Positions 1 to 13,209 are shown, numbered from the stretch's first letter. The stretch is DNA of 64,000 nucleotides from Ananas comosus (GCF_001540865.1 NC_033639.1:7862432-7926431), one strand, 5' to 3'. The notes: generated from the sequence alone by a model not told the origin. Numbers and translations: made by a program.

Positions 1-2278
1 TACTTCTCAATGCATGAAGTTTAGTTTTTCAGGTTTGTTTTTTCACATCTTACTACCAATTTGTTGTTATAATAGTTCTTTTTAGCTTAAGTAACTAATA
101 AAATGGCATTTGCTGCCTAAGGGTTAAAAAAAAAACATGGTGTCTTATGTGACCATTAAGAAAATTTCATTGTATAGATGCAATACTTGTCAGTTGTCTT
201 GTTAGATGCATCGGGGCTCTGACAGCTTGAGAAAGACTGGTGGGGAAGATGGAAAAGAAAGAAAATTTAACATTGACTTCATTGCAACTGTGTAGATGGC
301 CTCGACAGCTTGACCTCACTATTCAAGCGATGTGCTTCCTAATATTGATCGGCCCGCTATATTGCTAATTTAAGTTTTTTGTTTTGTGCTCACCTATGTG
401 ATGCCTGTTCTTATGGTTAAAGTGGCATTTGAAAATCAACTTTTGTAAGATAAGATGGCAGGGGCAGGTCCCTCTAGACTTGGTTTAACAACTTGGCAAT
501 ACAACGCACGGTTGGTTTAAGAGGTAGGTGTGGCTTTTGTAGATTAAGAGTAGATTGGTGGTAGTCAATCTCAAGATATATAGAAGCCATGGTGGCTTCA
601 CACACATCATCTATAAGTACCCTACTGTAAACCTTCAGTCCAAGTATAAACTGTCACATATGGTCTTGGTTCATGCTGTCACTTTAAACCATGATTGTTG
701 GCTGTGCCTTGTTGGTAATGCCAAAAATCATGAAATTTATCTAAGCATTAATTGTTCTATTGAGATGCTGGTCCAACCAAATTTTTTGCTGCTTTGGGAG
801 TTTCAACATGGCTCTGGCTAGAGATGTCAAGCACATTCGCATTCTTGTGCATTAGCTTTCCAGCATTAATGCACTTGCTCATTTGTTAAGCACATTCTCT
901 GGTAAGTCAACTTGATATTGAAATAGTAAGTTGCTCTGGATTTTACAAAAAAATGCCTCATTTTTACAGAGAGAGAGAGGGGGAGAATTAGAGAGAGAGG
1001 GAGATGAATGGCTAAAATGTTTTGCTCTCATTATACCCGAAAACTACGTAGGAATGGGATTGTTATGTTGTATTTTGTAATACTACAAAAGCCATCTAAA
1101 CTGCTTTTCCATGAAAATAATAATAATAATAAAATACAGCACTAGTCAATATACCTTGGGTTTAACAAATACCCTACTTATACAAGGTAACCAAACTGGG
1201 CTGTACTTTGAGGTGCATGTTATTAATGTTAATTTTTTTCCTCTTAACCAAGCATGGATTACATTTGGCATTATTGAATCAAATATCAGTCAGCTTCATT
1301 GGGTTCTCAGCTCAATTTATAGTAGAGGAGCTAAAGACAAATCAGTAGATCAAAATTGTTTTATCATTTTATTGTCAAGACTTTAGACTTTTTCCTTGTC
1401 TAAAGGATTTTTGGTCGGCTTCTCCTTCGTTCCACAATTCACATGGGCCTGAACTACAACTAAAAAAAGCACATTGGTTTACTTGCCAAATGCCCTTGAT
1501 TTGTTTTTCTTTCAGTGGCAAGTCCGCTATTGTTTGATTCTGCTCTGAATGGAATTTTGGCAACAATATTTTCAAGGTAATTCAGGTTGACCCCCCATAT
1601 TAATATCTGTCTGTTCTTTTAGTGCCTTCTCATTTTCAAGCTGGTTATAGCCTACACATTAAGGTAAATAAGATGCTTGCCTGATTACAAGGTTTTCCTG
1701 GTTATATATTATAATTATTAAATAGCAAAGAAAAGAGAATGGATACTTCATTTAAACTGGATGCTTGATATGTAAATTATAAAACTGTCGGGGATGTTTG
1801 CTTCTCATGGAATGTGGTACAACATCCTGATTTCATTTTAATCTAATAGCTAATTGAAATTTATTAGAGCAACATGTTGTAGGACTACGATAAAAATGCT
1901 AGCACATAAAAAAGGAAGTCCGGTGAGCATAGATGTAGCTATTAAGCTTTGGGTCTTGCCAATGTTGTGTTTGTATAGTTCTTTTTTACTTATTAAAGCT
2001 TTTCATGCAGTTGGTTATGCTGAAACCTCAAATGCAAAAAGTTTGTTGGTAAATATGCAGTAGATTTCATTTATCCACTAATCAACATATAGAATATTTG
2101 CTTCCTTGAAAGTTTTTTTTAGCTGTGAGTCTATCAGTAATCTTTTATGGACATATTGATATCGCAATATTTAAATCATGTATCAATCGTGTATCTGAAT
2201 GGTTAGTGTGATCTTTTTCTTAGTTGGCGAGAATAATCTCAGCCAATTCTTTTGGTTCCTTGACCTACAATGCTGAAG
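1..2278. other. 5' side of the EMC7 gene, no exon recognised
   Basis: AT-rich sequence upstream of the first recognisable EMC7 exon. The exon at 2279 begins inside a codon, so at least one coding exon lies further upstream. I looked here for the exon that should encode the signal peptide and the first beta-strands and did not find it; it is probably left of the window, in which case this stretch is intron. A short GA-rich run lies at 967-1003. Open frames at 555-821 and 1111-1386 have no coding character. Confidence 0.5.
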
Positions 2279-3818
2279 CCACAACGTGCCAGCTGGTACT
2301 CACTTAATTGAAGTAGTGTCATTGGGTTATTTCTTTTCCCCTGTAAGTGTCTGACCTTGTTTTATTGCATTAGTGATTGGAATGTCATAAAAAATTTGCA
2401 ACATAACTTTCTTCCCCATATACCAGGTTCGTGTTGATATCAGTGCCAGAAACCCTGGAAAGGTTCAGGCAGCGCTGACGGAGAATAGAAGACATCTGAA
2501 TGAGCTTGTTTTCGAGCCTTTAAAAGAAGAGCAGTATTATGAGGTTGCAGAGTGTTCACTTTCAAGTTCCATGATTTGCATCTCTTATGTAACTCAATAT
2601 AGCTTAACTTTTTTCTAATTATTTTGCAGATGAGGGAGCCTTTCTCCATTATGTCTCTTTTGAAAAGTCCAATGGGTATGATGCTGGGTTTCATGCTGGT
2701 TGTGGTGTTCCTAATGCCGAAGTTGATGGAGAACATAGGTAATGTTACTGAACCTTCTACAACCGACAACTTTTAGATCATAAAACATTATTCCCGATTA
2801 CTTAGCACAACACACAACATGATTGTGAGTATTCTGATGATATGATTATGATATTTCCCCTCTGAACAAATAGTAAGTATCATGCTAAAGTATCATGTGA
2901 ACTTTGGTACTTGACTACACACAATTACTCACCCGTTTGCATATATTAGCCTAACAAGATAAACGATAAACCATAGACTAGATGAGCTAGAACTGACTAA
3001 AGAATAAAAATGGCCAAAGAAGAGAACTGATTAACTTACAAAAGGATAAAAAAATAATGAACCACTGCAATATAAATATTCCACTTGAATCATGAAGTTA
3101 ATATGGTCCGCAAAATAGGTATAATAACTTGCCCTGTTGTATTATCACGGAAAAGCTAGTGGTATGGAAATCACTTATTAACCCCGAACATGGCAAACAT
3201 CCTATAGTTTTCTTCTGCTAATGAATTTTCTGTTTACTTACAATGTTTCGATTAAACTCATTATCGCATAATCTTTGCGATTCATCTGACCTAGTTACTG
3301 CTAAAACTTCAGTTACTAATTCCATCATTTCGTCTGTTTCCTTATTCCACATATTGCAGAAATATTTGGTATTTTTCCGATGGAAATTTTGTTTTTGTCA
3401 TAATTTAAGTGCATCATTCTACGCTAATTAAGATTATAAAATATATATGTTTGCTACCATGGGTAGCTAAGCTTGATAACCAATAGTTGATCGACTGTAT
3501 CTAGAAATTTCGGTCTAGTTTCACAGCAGAACTTTGCAAAGTTTTTCAGTTTGAGACACGTGGTTGGAAAATAAATACCATTTAATCATACAATGGGTTG
3601 CTCATTTAAACTTTGTCGTCATGGTTTTACACATCACAACCATCTTCGCCAGGGAGGTTTTCTACGTTCAACTTTCTCACTTTCGTCAGTTGATTAAATG
3701 CAATACGTAACTTCGCTTGGTTTGATATTCAGATCCGGAGGAACTTCGGCGCACCCAAGAGGAGATGAGGGCCCAAGGAGTACCTTCTCTTTCCAGCTTG
3801 GTTGCGAGGAACACCTAG
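2279..3818 (+). CDS. EMC7: ER membrane protein complex subunit 7 (EMC7), 3' four exons, partial
   Basis: Exons 2279-2342, 2427-2543, 2630-2738 and 3733-3818, all with GT-AG introns and consistent phase; stop TAG at 3816-3818. The visible protein runs from HNVPAGTHLIEVVSLGYFFS through VRVDISARNPGKVQAAL, EPLKEEQYYE and MREPFSIMSLLKSP to a C-terminus of DPEELRRTQEEMRAQGVPSL then SSLVARNT. This is the C-terminal half of the EMC7 beta-sandwich, the single membrane helix (MGMMLGFMLVVVFLMPKL) and the short cytosolic tail. In other organisms EMC7 is a lumenal, single-pass subunit of the EMC, which inserts tail-anchored and polytopic proteins into the ER membrane. The signal peptide and first strands are missing from the window. 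The first exon was fixed by its acceptor at 2277-2278, which leaves one base to complete a split codon. Identification is from recall of plant EMC7 proteins. Confidence 0.9.
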
Positions 3819-4841
3819 ATATTAGGATTCTCTTCGAGCAAGCTCTTACGGTGTCGATGAGCAAGAAGATCTACTCCGGCCCGAGGTTTCCACTCTCGCT
3901 GAGCTCGAAGCTTGAATCTTTTAAGACTGCAGTTAATTGTACTTCATTTGTATTAAAGATTACGTGGCTCTGTGGTCACAATACAAGGATACTTCACATC
4001 GATTTTTGACGGAGCTGAACTAATTTTGATTGTTAAAAACTACAGGAACTGAGGATTTAGAACAACCACTTTCCCCCGGAAAGGTAATCAATCAAGTTGT
4101 TGCTTCTTTTCTAATTTTTTTTAGCATATGGTATTATTATTCATTCTATTTTTAAATTGTGTACAATGTACAAATTTTCTGCGACACAGTTTCCCTGGCA
4201 CGAGCAATTTTTATGTAGTTTGGCCTTTTTTTTTTTTTTTTCTTGTTTTCTTTTTTATTTGGTTGTGGGTGTGGAGTGTCGGTTTAATTGCAGTGCCAAA
4301 AAGAAAATTCTAGCGTTTTAGATTTTAAAATTTTCTATCTGAAAAATTAAAATTTTGAAAAATGGTGTTTTTTTTTTGTGGAAAACTTATATTTTTCAAA
4401 GAAGAGGAAGAAGATTTTCATAGTTTTCTGATGAACCAAACACCCTGTAAGGGATTATGTTGTCTTGAATTGATTGATTGGTCCACTCGTAATTGTTTCT
4501 ATTCTATCACTTGTTATTGTTTCTATCCACTGTACTAGCATGTTATTAAGATGCTGAAGTTTATTAATGTTAGGGATTTGATCAGCAGCTGGGATATTTT
4601 TCTTTTTTCATTTTTAATAGAGAGAGCCTAGAACACTATTAATAGCATTTTTAATAGAGAGAGCCTAGAACACTAAAAATTGCTGTATAAAATAATTTTT
4701 CATATTTAGGTGTTTGTTTCAGTGATCACCGCAATTAAACATGATCTAGAATGATTGAGCTTTTTAGATATTGAGCTTTGTGAGTTTTTGATGTAAAAAA
4801 TGGCAATTTAATCGTCTATGTTTGGGTGTATTTTTTTTGTT
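3819..4841. other. 3' flank of EMC7, no gene
   Basis: The EMC7 3' UTR should lie in the first few hundred bases; no poly(A) signal was chosen. A 30-base segment is directly repeated at 4609-4638 and 4647-4676. It contains the start of an E-type MITE terminus (gagcctagaacactattaatag) and is probably a relic of one. Confidence 0.4.
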
Positions 4842-4856
4842 TAATGGTGCTAGAAT

Positions 4857-5014
4857 TATTATTATTATTTTTTGAGAGATAGGTAGTACGCTACTCGCTT
4901 CGTTTATTTTATTTAGAAATAAACTTAGCTGGAAAGTGAATCAACTAGGATTTGAACTTGGATCTCGGATACCAACCACTAAGTCCTTTGCCACTTACTC
5001 TGGAGACGGTCGGT
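4857..5014 (-). mobile_element. tRNA-type SINE, copy 1, with target-site duplication
   Basis: Read on the minus strand, the element starts near a tRNA-like head (GTGGCAAAGGACTTAGTGG, then box-B-like GTTCAAATCC) and ends with GAAGCGAGTAGCG, TCTCTCAAAAAA and an A-rich tail. It is flanked by near-identical direct repeats, taatggtgctagaat (4842-4856) and taacggtgttagaat (5015-5029), 13 of 15 matching, as expected of a target-primed insertion. Related copies lie at 26106-26220 and about 63257-63399. Plant SINEs are short Pol III-transcribed elements that code for nothing and borrow LINE enzymes. Confidence 0.82.
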
Positions 5015-5166
5015 TAACGGTGTTAGAATGATCCAAATCTGTCAGATATTGGATGGAATTTATTTTTAAATATTTAGAATAAGACCTACAACTCTGTTCT
5101 TGGATTTAAGTTTCATATTTTCCATTCTTAAAAGGTTGTTTAACTTTGATTGTTAAATTTTTGATA

Positions 5167-5570
5167 AGGGGGTGTTTGGTTGTATGTAAAATCATGAAAA
5201 TTACTTTTTTATAGAAAAAAAGTGTTTAGTGGAAAATAAGTTTTACGTTTTATAGTATTTGGTTTGTTTGAAAAAAAAAAATAATTTTTCATCATCAATA
5301 TTTATTTGGTTGAAAATAATAATAAAAAAAAATCCTTATTTGTTTGGTTCTGTGGAAAAAAAAAAATGAATGGAAAAAATTTTACACAGTTTGATTTTTC
5401 GTTTTCGGTCGAAAATAGGCCGAAAACGAAAACACTTCATTTTTCTCAAATATATAAAAATAGTTTTTTTTTTTTAAAATCCTTTTACAGATAAACAAAC
5501 ACGCAAAAAATAATTATTCAAGTCGAAAAGTAATTTTCGGTACATTTAATGGCAAACTAAACACACCTTA
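5167..5570. mobile_element. MITE family J, copy 1
   Basis: Terminal inverted repeats: the left end reads GGGGTGTTTGGTT and the right end AAACTAAACACACC. The interior is rich in A and T runs and has no open frame of coding quality. The ends resemble the outer ends of the interrupted copy at 24661-26049. Superfamily not assigned. Confidence 0.6.
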
Positions 5571-5706
5571 AGTCGATAATTTAAAACTAATTTTCAAAAA
5601 ATATATATATAATTTAATTTCTAAAAGTTTTGGATTAATCTACTGTGGGGATTGATAAATGGATTGTCTCATCACCTCGTGTCTACAACTATGCTAAATA
5701 TACACC

Positions 5707-5751
<45 letters not shown>

Positions 5752-6614
5752 TGGGATTTACTCCAGAAAAATATTATTTGCATATCCAAAAGTCAACTGT
5801 AAACGAAACTTTCGGAGAGGAAGGAAGTGGGGTGGAAGTAAACGAAAATTTCGGAGAGGAAGGAAGTGGGGTGGGAGTGGAGAGAAGTTATTTTCGCCGT
5901 AAACGATTACTTCTGTTGTTTGATTTGTCGTAAAAAAATTACAGTCGAAACTTGAGTTAACCTGAAACGGCGCTGATTTCGACCCACCGTGGGCCGAAAT
6001 CAATTACGGTAAAAAAAATTAAAATAAAATAATATACTAGATTAAATAATTATATTTAATTTAGTTATGGTATTAATTGCTCTTTTATTCAGTTGGCATA
6101 TTTAAAATACGATAAAAATTGATTAGTTAAGTTTTAATATTTTTTTATTTAGTTTGTATAATTAAAATATGATAAAAAACAATTAATTAAGTATTAATAT
6201 TTTTTTACTTTATAATTTTATTGTTGTATTGCTATAATTTACATATAAACAAATAGTATAGTTGTTTTAAATTAAATTTTAATTATATAAAAATATAATT
6301 ATATTATTTTTATTTATTAAATTATTTATTATTTATATATAAATTATAATTTTATATCATACACTTTCTACCAGATAATAAACAGTAGAACTGATGAAAC
6401 TTTACTTCTATAACAGCCAAAAAAAATAGCGGGAAAGAAATAATTTTTACTGAACTCTATTTCAACTCAAAATCTATTTCAATTCAAAATTCAATTCCGA
6501 TGAAACAAACATGTCTATGTCTATCCATACTGTCCATTGAACCCTCCAAGATAAAGAGCTTTCTATGGGAAGATATCTTTGGGGCCCATCCAAAGGCAAG
6601 GAACAAAAACATTA

Positions 6615-6656
<42 letters not shown>

Positions 6657-7024
6657 GAAGAGGCCCATCTCATTCTTTTGCATTGGAAAAGATGAACCAC
6701 AAAATATTGATATGCTTCCAATAAAACTTTAGTCGAGAGCTCCCCAACAAACGTCTCATTAGAAAGTTCTCGATCGACTATTACATATTAATTTTGCCTC
6801 CGTCTGATAACTTATTGTCTCATTAGAAAGTTCTCGATCCACTGTTATGTATTAATTTTGCCTCCGTCTGATAACTTATTGGATGTTTTTTAATACTAAA
6901 ACTCAACCCGAAAAAAAAAATACGCTCCCCAGAAAAAAAGATTATAATTTTTAGAGAAAGATAGAAGTGGCACACGGCGATGAATTATAGCTCCTTAACC
7001 AGGCGTCAGTGAAGAGCTCCCCAC

Positions 7025-7061
<37 letters not shown>

Positions 7062-7364
7062 TATTTTTGTATATTCCCCACCTCCTCCCTAATATTATCC
7101 TACTATTTAAGATTCCAAAAAATGGTCCTCCTCTCATAATCCTATGGCCCTTAGTTTTCTCTCCCATTATCCCTTTGCCCTAAAAAAGGAAAGGGAATTT
7201 TGTTGTACAACATCCAAAGTCCCTAACTACCCTGACAACTCTCTTATCTTCTTTGAACCAGTTGGGACTTGGGACCATTAATTGTGAGCTCATTTGTGGT
7301 TGGTCCTTGTACTATTTCTCTATGGCAATATGGTTTGTGTACTTTTTTTTTCTTTTAAGGCATA
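5571..7364. repeat. Intergenic DNA with microsatellites and short tandem duplications
   Basis: No gene seen. It holds a (GA)n tract at 5710-5746, two copies of a ~40-bp G-rich unit at about 5798-5880 (core TTTCGGAGAGGAAGGAAGTG), very AT-rich DNA at 6000-6370, (GA)n at 6618-6652, two ~67-bp direct repeats at about 6753-6881 (core TTTTGCCTCCGTCTGATAAC), and (TTA)n at 7024-7061. Confidence 0.7.
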
Positions 7365-7690
7365 AATGTACTAAACTTATCTGACCTATTCATCACTCAA
7401 AGTCGGTTACCTAATTTTTCAAAATTTTTTACTTTGCGGTTCAACCATTTAATTTGTTTGATTTGAATCAGTCAATGATAGTTTGATTTTAAAGTTTATA
7501 GGCTAATTACTTATTTTACTGAATTTACAGTGGTGAGAATTGTACGAAACATAATAACTTCAAATTTGAAGTTACAGTGTCGTTGACCGACTCAAATCAA
7601 ACAAATTAAAAAGTTGGATAGTAAAATCAAAATTTTAAGAAAAATGGATAGCTAAATCAGAATGATCTGTAGTTCAAATAAATTTTGTAT
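7365..7690. mobile_element. MITE family H, copy 1
   Basis: Foldback sequence: the left half carries phrases such as TTAATTTGTTTGATTTGAATC and the right half their inverted counterparts (GACTCAAATCAAACAAATTA). The same phrases occur in a copy at 53150-53520 and in an interrupted copy at 52005-52595. Exact ends uncertain. Confidence 0.5.
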
Positions 7691-7789
7691 GTTCTTACCT
7701 TAGTTTTAAGCTCTTTGTTTTTTAAAAGCTTTCGCACATTCCAATTTAGTTTGTGATTATTAAAAAGTATTAGACTTTTATTATAGAAG

Positions 7790-8085
7790 GGTTAATTTCA
7801 CCATTGGTCCCAACTTTTCTTTCTTTTTTTTTTCAATTAGGTTTCTAACTTTTACTTTTTGCTTTAGTTAACTTTCGCTGTTAAAAACGCTGTTGATTTT
7901 AATAGAAATTACTACATCGTTGCCGAATGAGCACCAAACCGTGTCTCGTGACAGTTTTCATTAGAATTAACGACATTTTTAACGACGGTCGCTTAATTTG
8001 ACCTAGTTTCGGGAAAAAAAGATTGGGGACAAAAGTGAAAAGCTTGGAAAAGAATAGGGACCAATGGTACAATTCACCCATTATA
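7790..8085. mobile_element. Foldback MITE, 'ccattggtccc' type
   Basis: Left end near TTAATTTCACCATTGGTCCC and right end near GGGACCAATGGTACAATTCA form an inverted pair around a ~250-bp interior. The minus-strand open frame here (7899-8081) lies inside the element and has no coding character. Confidence 0.55.
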
Positions 8086-10852
8086 GAATGATACTTATTC
8101 TTGTTTTAAGAAAGCTAAAATAAATGAATTATTTATGATAAAAATAAAATAAAATGCCCATTTTATATTAAAAAAAAAAATAGGCCATTTTTTGACGCCC
8201 AGAAATGGCAGCGAATAAGAAAAAAAATCTAAAATGCAACGGTCATATTGTTGATGTAACGCTCCCTAACCAATCAAAAAGCTTTCGATTTACCGATCTC
8301 TATGGTTTTTAGAAAAAAAAAACTTTTATTATATTTTTTTTCTCAAAAAGAAATATGTGATTAGTTGGGAATAGACGATGTAGTGTAAGCGTTATGTAAT
8401 GGACTTCCTCGCGGATAAGGATGTCAATAAGTCGGATTCGAAGTGGATTTTCAAGAACCAGAACCCGAACCCAACTACCAAACCCGAAATCCGAACCCTA
8501 ATCCAAATCAAACGAATTTTAAAAAATCCATACCCAAAATCCGAACCCAACCAAAAATTCAAAACCCGAACCCAAGTCCGAATCTAAAAATTCGAACCCC
8601 GAAACAATTATTTCTCTTTACAATATTTCAAAATTTATCATATTAAATCTAAATTTTTAAAATAAAAATTAAAATATAACATCAAATATATATATATTTT
8701 GTAATGTAAAATAATTTCGGATTCGGATTCGGGTTCGGGTGCTGGTTCGGGTCGAGTACAATCAAAATCCATATCCAAATTTAAATCCGCTGAGTTTTCA
8801 TTTTTGATATTCGTATTTGAAGATATATCTATTTAGCGTGGAATAAATTCACCCTATTTGGATTCAAATTGAAATTTAAATAAAGTTTTAGATATCTGTG
8901 TACAGTGACATCTCTGCTCGCGGATAAGAGACCGCAGTCTGCCACAATTTTAAGATATGATGATTGTAAGATTAGAACCTGCCACGATGCAGCAGCCGGC
9001 CAATCCTTTTATTCGAAGCTTCATGACCACATTCTGCCATGGATTTATTTCTTGCGCTAAAATACAAAAAAAAAAAAATCCTCTATAGATATTTATTTAT
9101 TTTTGCTAATTTCTTTTTATTTTTTCAAAAATTATATTTGCGTTCTCAAAAATTTTGAAATATTTTAAAAAATCTACTATATTAATATAGATATGAAATG
9201 ACGAAATTATCTATCATTTTTAATAATCTTTTGGATATAAAATTATAAGAAATTGAGGAAATAGTTACGAAATCCTGACGGACGGAGGAGGGCTAAAAAT
9301 CAGAGAAGAAAAATAAAATAACGAATATTTATAAGGAAGAAATTGGAATTTAACCCATTATATAAGACGGGAATTTAACCCAGACAAAAAGGTTTACGAT
9401 TAGCTCTGATACCATATTATCCAAAAACTTAAGCTATTAGAAAATAATATTTTAAATATTTATATTCGGCATTCTCTCTAACGTCTGGAACGAGGCGTTT
9501 TAGTAGGTTCAAGAAATTGACTTAAATTTCTTGGAAGGAAATTAAATAAATAAACTCGAACTCAAGAGCTGCTGCTTTTAATACCACGTTAAATTATATG
9601 AAACCATCGTCTAAACCCTAAAACTTAAGCTATGGGAGAATAATATATATCCCTTCTTTCTAATTTGACCTTGAACTAATAAGTTGGGATAATGGATAAT
9701 AAATATTATCAGTAATGCAGAAACTTTATTATTCTTGATAGGGAAAAAGTAAAATTGATTTTTTTTTAAAGAAAAAATAAAATAAATATTTGGAAAATTC
9801 AAAATAGTTTCAATTGATCAACACGCGCAAACTATTACTATTACAAAATACAACATCTTTGTGATATGAGTAATTAGTTTTATCAAATGAATTAATTTTT
9901 TTGGCATTGTGAAGGTCAAAGGGAGAGGGATTAATTTGAATTTAAATTCTCTTGTCATAGCTGTAAAAAGACAACAAAATAAAATATATATGTATATATA
10001 ATTCCAAATTGGCAAAAACTACTCTAAAATAACAAATTCCCAAAATAAATAAATAAATAAATAAATAAATAACAGGTGCATGTGTTTTACAACAGCAAAC
10101 TTGTGCTACTGTAACCCCCCCATGTGATGCAAATATTTTATTTTGAGTTGTATATTCACCTATATAAGTAAATAATTATGTATTTGAAATTTATTACTAA
10201 TATCAAAATGAGAATTATTAAATGTTAGCATATTTTTTGGAAGTTTAGATATATAAATAACTTATATATTTGTATAAACTTTAAAACGGTAGAAGAAACG
10301 AAGAAAAAATTTTACGCAGGGTCGATGGATATTTAAAAACTAGCAGAGGAATTTTTTTTTTTTCAAAATAAAAAAGTATTGAAGGTTTAAAGGAATGTTC
10401 CAATAGTTTTAAAGTTTCGAAAAATATATGAATTATATTTAATTTTTTTAAAAAAAAATACTAGTATTTAGTTGCTAAAATAACTACATAGTCCTTCCTA
10501 AAACTTTGGTTGATTATAATTAATGATTCAAAGTTTAATCATAAAAAAGTAATCTCTATATAGCTATTAATTATATATATAAAAAAAAAGTAATAAAATG
10601 TAGGCCTGATTGAAACAAATCGAATTAAAGTTCATATGGTTTTTTTTTCTTTCATTATTTTTTAAATTTCAAATGGTTGAGTATAATTGCATATTTGGTG
10701 TCTAAGCATATTATTTTAACTTATACTTTTAAAATAATATTTGCAAAATCAAAAAGTGCTAATTTATTTTAGAGTTTGTTGAGGGGAATATAAAAATGTC
10801 ATCTTTGTAAAAGATGTATGATAGAAATATTATTTGGAGTTTTAAGGGTGTG
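8086..10852. other. AT-rich intergenic DNA with repeat relics
   Basis: No gene seen. A repeat at about 8395-8960 is full of aacccgaaccc on the left and ggttcgggt on the right, as in a foldback MITE. At 9403-9414 the plus strand reads gctctgatacca, the complement of the TGGTATCAGAGC primer-binding site of many Copia elements, next to short repeated phrases (acttaagctat) at about 9425 and 9621; this may be an LTR relic on the minus strand. An (AAAT)n run lies at about 10043-10070. Confidence 0.4.
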
Positions 10853-10868
10853 GACAAAGCTCTACTTT

Positions 10869-11296
10869 CTTTTCTTTTTTTTTTGAGAAAAATGTAGCAT
10901 GCTACCCGCTTCATTCAATGGAACGGTAAATTAAGCTACATGGGTGAGGCAGCAAGGCCTCAATGGGGGCGAAAAAAAAAAAGAAGAAGAAAAAGATTAA
11001 CCAGGAGCTGATTGCTCCCATGAGTTTGTCAACAGCGAGATCTTCTGCACCATAAGGTTTCGGTTCGGGTGAGTCGACTGGAAGATTACTCCGTTCCGTG
11101 CTTCCCAAATGACCCAAATGATCCACCAGCACGCAACTAGTGCAAATAACCGGGTACACATCAATGGTCCACCCGTGCTAGCCATCAGTCTGTCCCAGAG
11201 AGAATGGACATCCTCCCCCCGGTCCGAAGGTTGGAGTAATTCCGCGAACATCACTCGGAGGAATCTGATAATGACGCACTGTGTGAATAAGTGGTC
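10869..11296 (-). mobile_element. 5'-truncated LINE (non-LTR retrotransposon), copy 1
   Basis: The minus strand encodes a stretch with ACWWIIWVIWEARNGVIF, the tryptophan-rich C-terminal region typical of plant LINE ORF2 (zf-RVT type), followed by a 3' UTR ending GAAGCGGGTAGCATGCTACA, TTTTTCTC and an A tail. The insertion is flanked by direct repeats gacaaagctctacttt (10853-10868) and gacagagctctacttt (11297-11312), 15 of 16 matching. Only the last ~430 bp of the element were copied, so reverse transcriptase and endonuclease are absent. Overlapping open frames here belong to this fragment. Confidence 0.85.
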
Positions 11297-11312
11297 GACA
11301 GAGCTCTACTTT

Positions 11313-12070
11313 TTAGTGTGTTAATTAGTGGTGCTCCCTATTTGTGGTTTTTCTATTTGAAAAAGAAACATGAAAACCCCACAATAATAAAATAATTCTA
11401 TTATAAGATCTTTTTTTTTCTTTTTTCTTTTTTTGAAAACTCTTTTAGGAGTGTTTACAACAAGATCTCCTTGGTCATTTTCATACTTAACATGCACCCA
11501 TTAATTCATTTATTTTGATTGGTAACTTCTCAAGATCTAGTTGTTTTGATTTGGATTGTTTTTTTTTTTTGAATTAAAAGTATTATATATTCATTATAGT
11601 TAAAATTCTACACAACAACTAATATAATAGTTCTAATCTAGTTAATAGAAATTAGTATAAATTACTAATTTTAAATTTTTATCTCTATAATTACTAGTTT
11701 GATTGATTTTTGGAACAACTTATTTACCAAAAAAGAAAAAGTAGTATATTTTATAAAAAGAATTTAAAAAAATCTTTTTTTTCCCTAATAAGTAGAAATT
11801 TTAATTCGAATCTTATGTGAAAACTAGTAAGAGATTTTAATAAAACATCACTTGCAGTTCCTTAGAATGTTGTTCCATGCACCTCATTTTGTCTCTTATT
11901 TTACATCAACTTGTTATTTATTAACAAATAGACCCTTTTTTTTTTTCTTTTTTCAAGTAGATGCACCATCCATTTTTCTAATATAATATTCCCTAGAATA
12001 TCACCACCAATTAATTAATTAGCTAGCACATGCTTGACTTAAATGGAGCAATTAATTTGTAATAAAATAA
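11313..12070. other. AT-rich intergenic DNA
   Basis: Long T and A runs. No gene, RNA gene or defined mobile element was recognised. Confidence 0.5.
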
Positions 12071-12596
12071 GGATAAATTACACTTTTGGTCCTCAAGCTA
12101 CGAGGTGCATGACACTTTAGTTCTCAAACTTTAATTTTAAATGTTGTATAGCTTTTACATTAGTAATTCATCAATATATAGTCGAAAAAATGGATTGCGG
12201 GGCTTGCGTTCAATACTTCCGAAAGTTTGAGCCAAAAATGATAATAAATTAAAGTTTGAGGACTATATTGACTATTTATTATTGGTTAAAAATAAGTCGA
12301 ACTTTCTGCTTCGTGATAATAGGCTTAAGAGACTAATAAGTTGGGTTAAGTAAGTTCAATAAATTTTGTGAGCCGACAGTTCACAATAAAGCTAATGGCA
12401 AGATACTGAATAATAGACTTAATTTTCAGATAGGTTGAGCCGGTTCAAAATCTGTGAGCAGTATAGCTGAGCTTTTAAATGCGACAAATGTGCCCTTTCT
12501 ATCAGAACGTGTTATTGAAACAGTTGGTTAGCGCGTACAATTTATAGACTAAAGTGTCACACGTCCCATAGTTTGAGGACCAGAACTTATTTTAGC
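12071..12596. mobile_element. MITE family G, copy 1
   Basis: Left end GGATAAATTACACTTTTGGT with CCTCAAGCTACGAGG, right end carrying the inverse (CATAGTTTGAGGACCAGAAC). The same long inverted ends flank copies at 23181-23512, 38844-39211 and 54603-55061. Interiors differ in length (about 330-530 bp). No coding capacity. Confidence 0.65.
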
Positions 12597-12813
12597 CATG
12601 CCATAAAATAATAAAGCAACATGGGTTGCTTGTGGGCATTACTTAAACCAATTTAATTTGATTTGTGGGGTGCCAAATTGAATTGGTATGAGTCTAACCA
12701 ACCTCATTGAACTGATGAGCCAACCACAGGAGGGAGAAAAAGGTAGGTTTTCTCAGCTAACTCTTATTATTAGTTAAGACATGAACTTCCCAACTTCCAA
12801 TCATAGAGTTGTT

Positions 12814-13209
12814 TTTTTTTTTTTTTTTAAAAAGAAAAATATAGCACGCTACCTATTTCATTCATTAGACTGATGAATTAAGCTACAAGTGTGGGGCAAC
12901 CCGGCCCCGAGAGAAAAGAAAACCGAAAAAAAAAAAAAGAGGAACTATGCGAGAAGAAAGGAACTATGTGAGAAGAAAATCCCACTCCTTCACAAAAAGT
13001 TTGAGTCTGTGGATCGCGAGTTCAGGGTTCGGAAGGATATTCCGAAAGATTGTGTCATTTCTGACCTTCCAAATAATCCACCAGCAGCCTACTAGATCTG
13101 TAAGTCTGTTTCGCTTCTTTCGGTGGTCCTTCTTGCCCCCCATCTATCCCAAACGAGATTCACGTCGTCCCGCAAATTATCAGCCTAAATATCGTCACCC
13201 CTGTCACTA
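12814..13209 (-). mobile_element. 5'-truncated LINE, copy 2, perfect 18-bp target-site duplication
   Basis: Flanked by identical 18-base direct repeats tccaatcatagagttgtt at 12796-12813 and 13210-13227. On the minus strand one frame reads GCWWIIWKVRNDTIF, the tryptophan-rich LINE ORF2 tail also seen in copy 1, with a stop codon just upstream. The 3' UTR ends in the same tail (GAATGAAATAGGTAGCGTGC then T/A-rich sequence). The perfect duplication suggests a fairly young insertion, although the coding part is broken. Confidence 0.88.
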
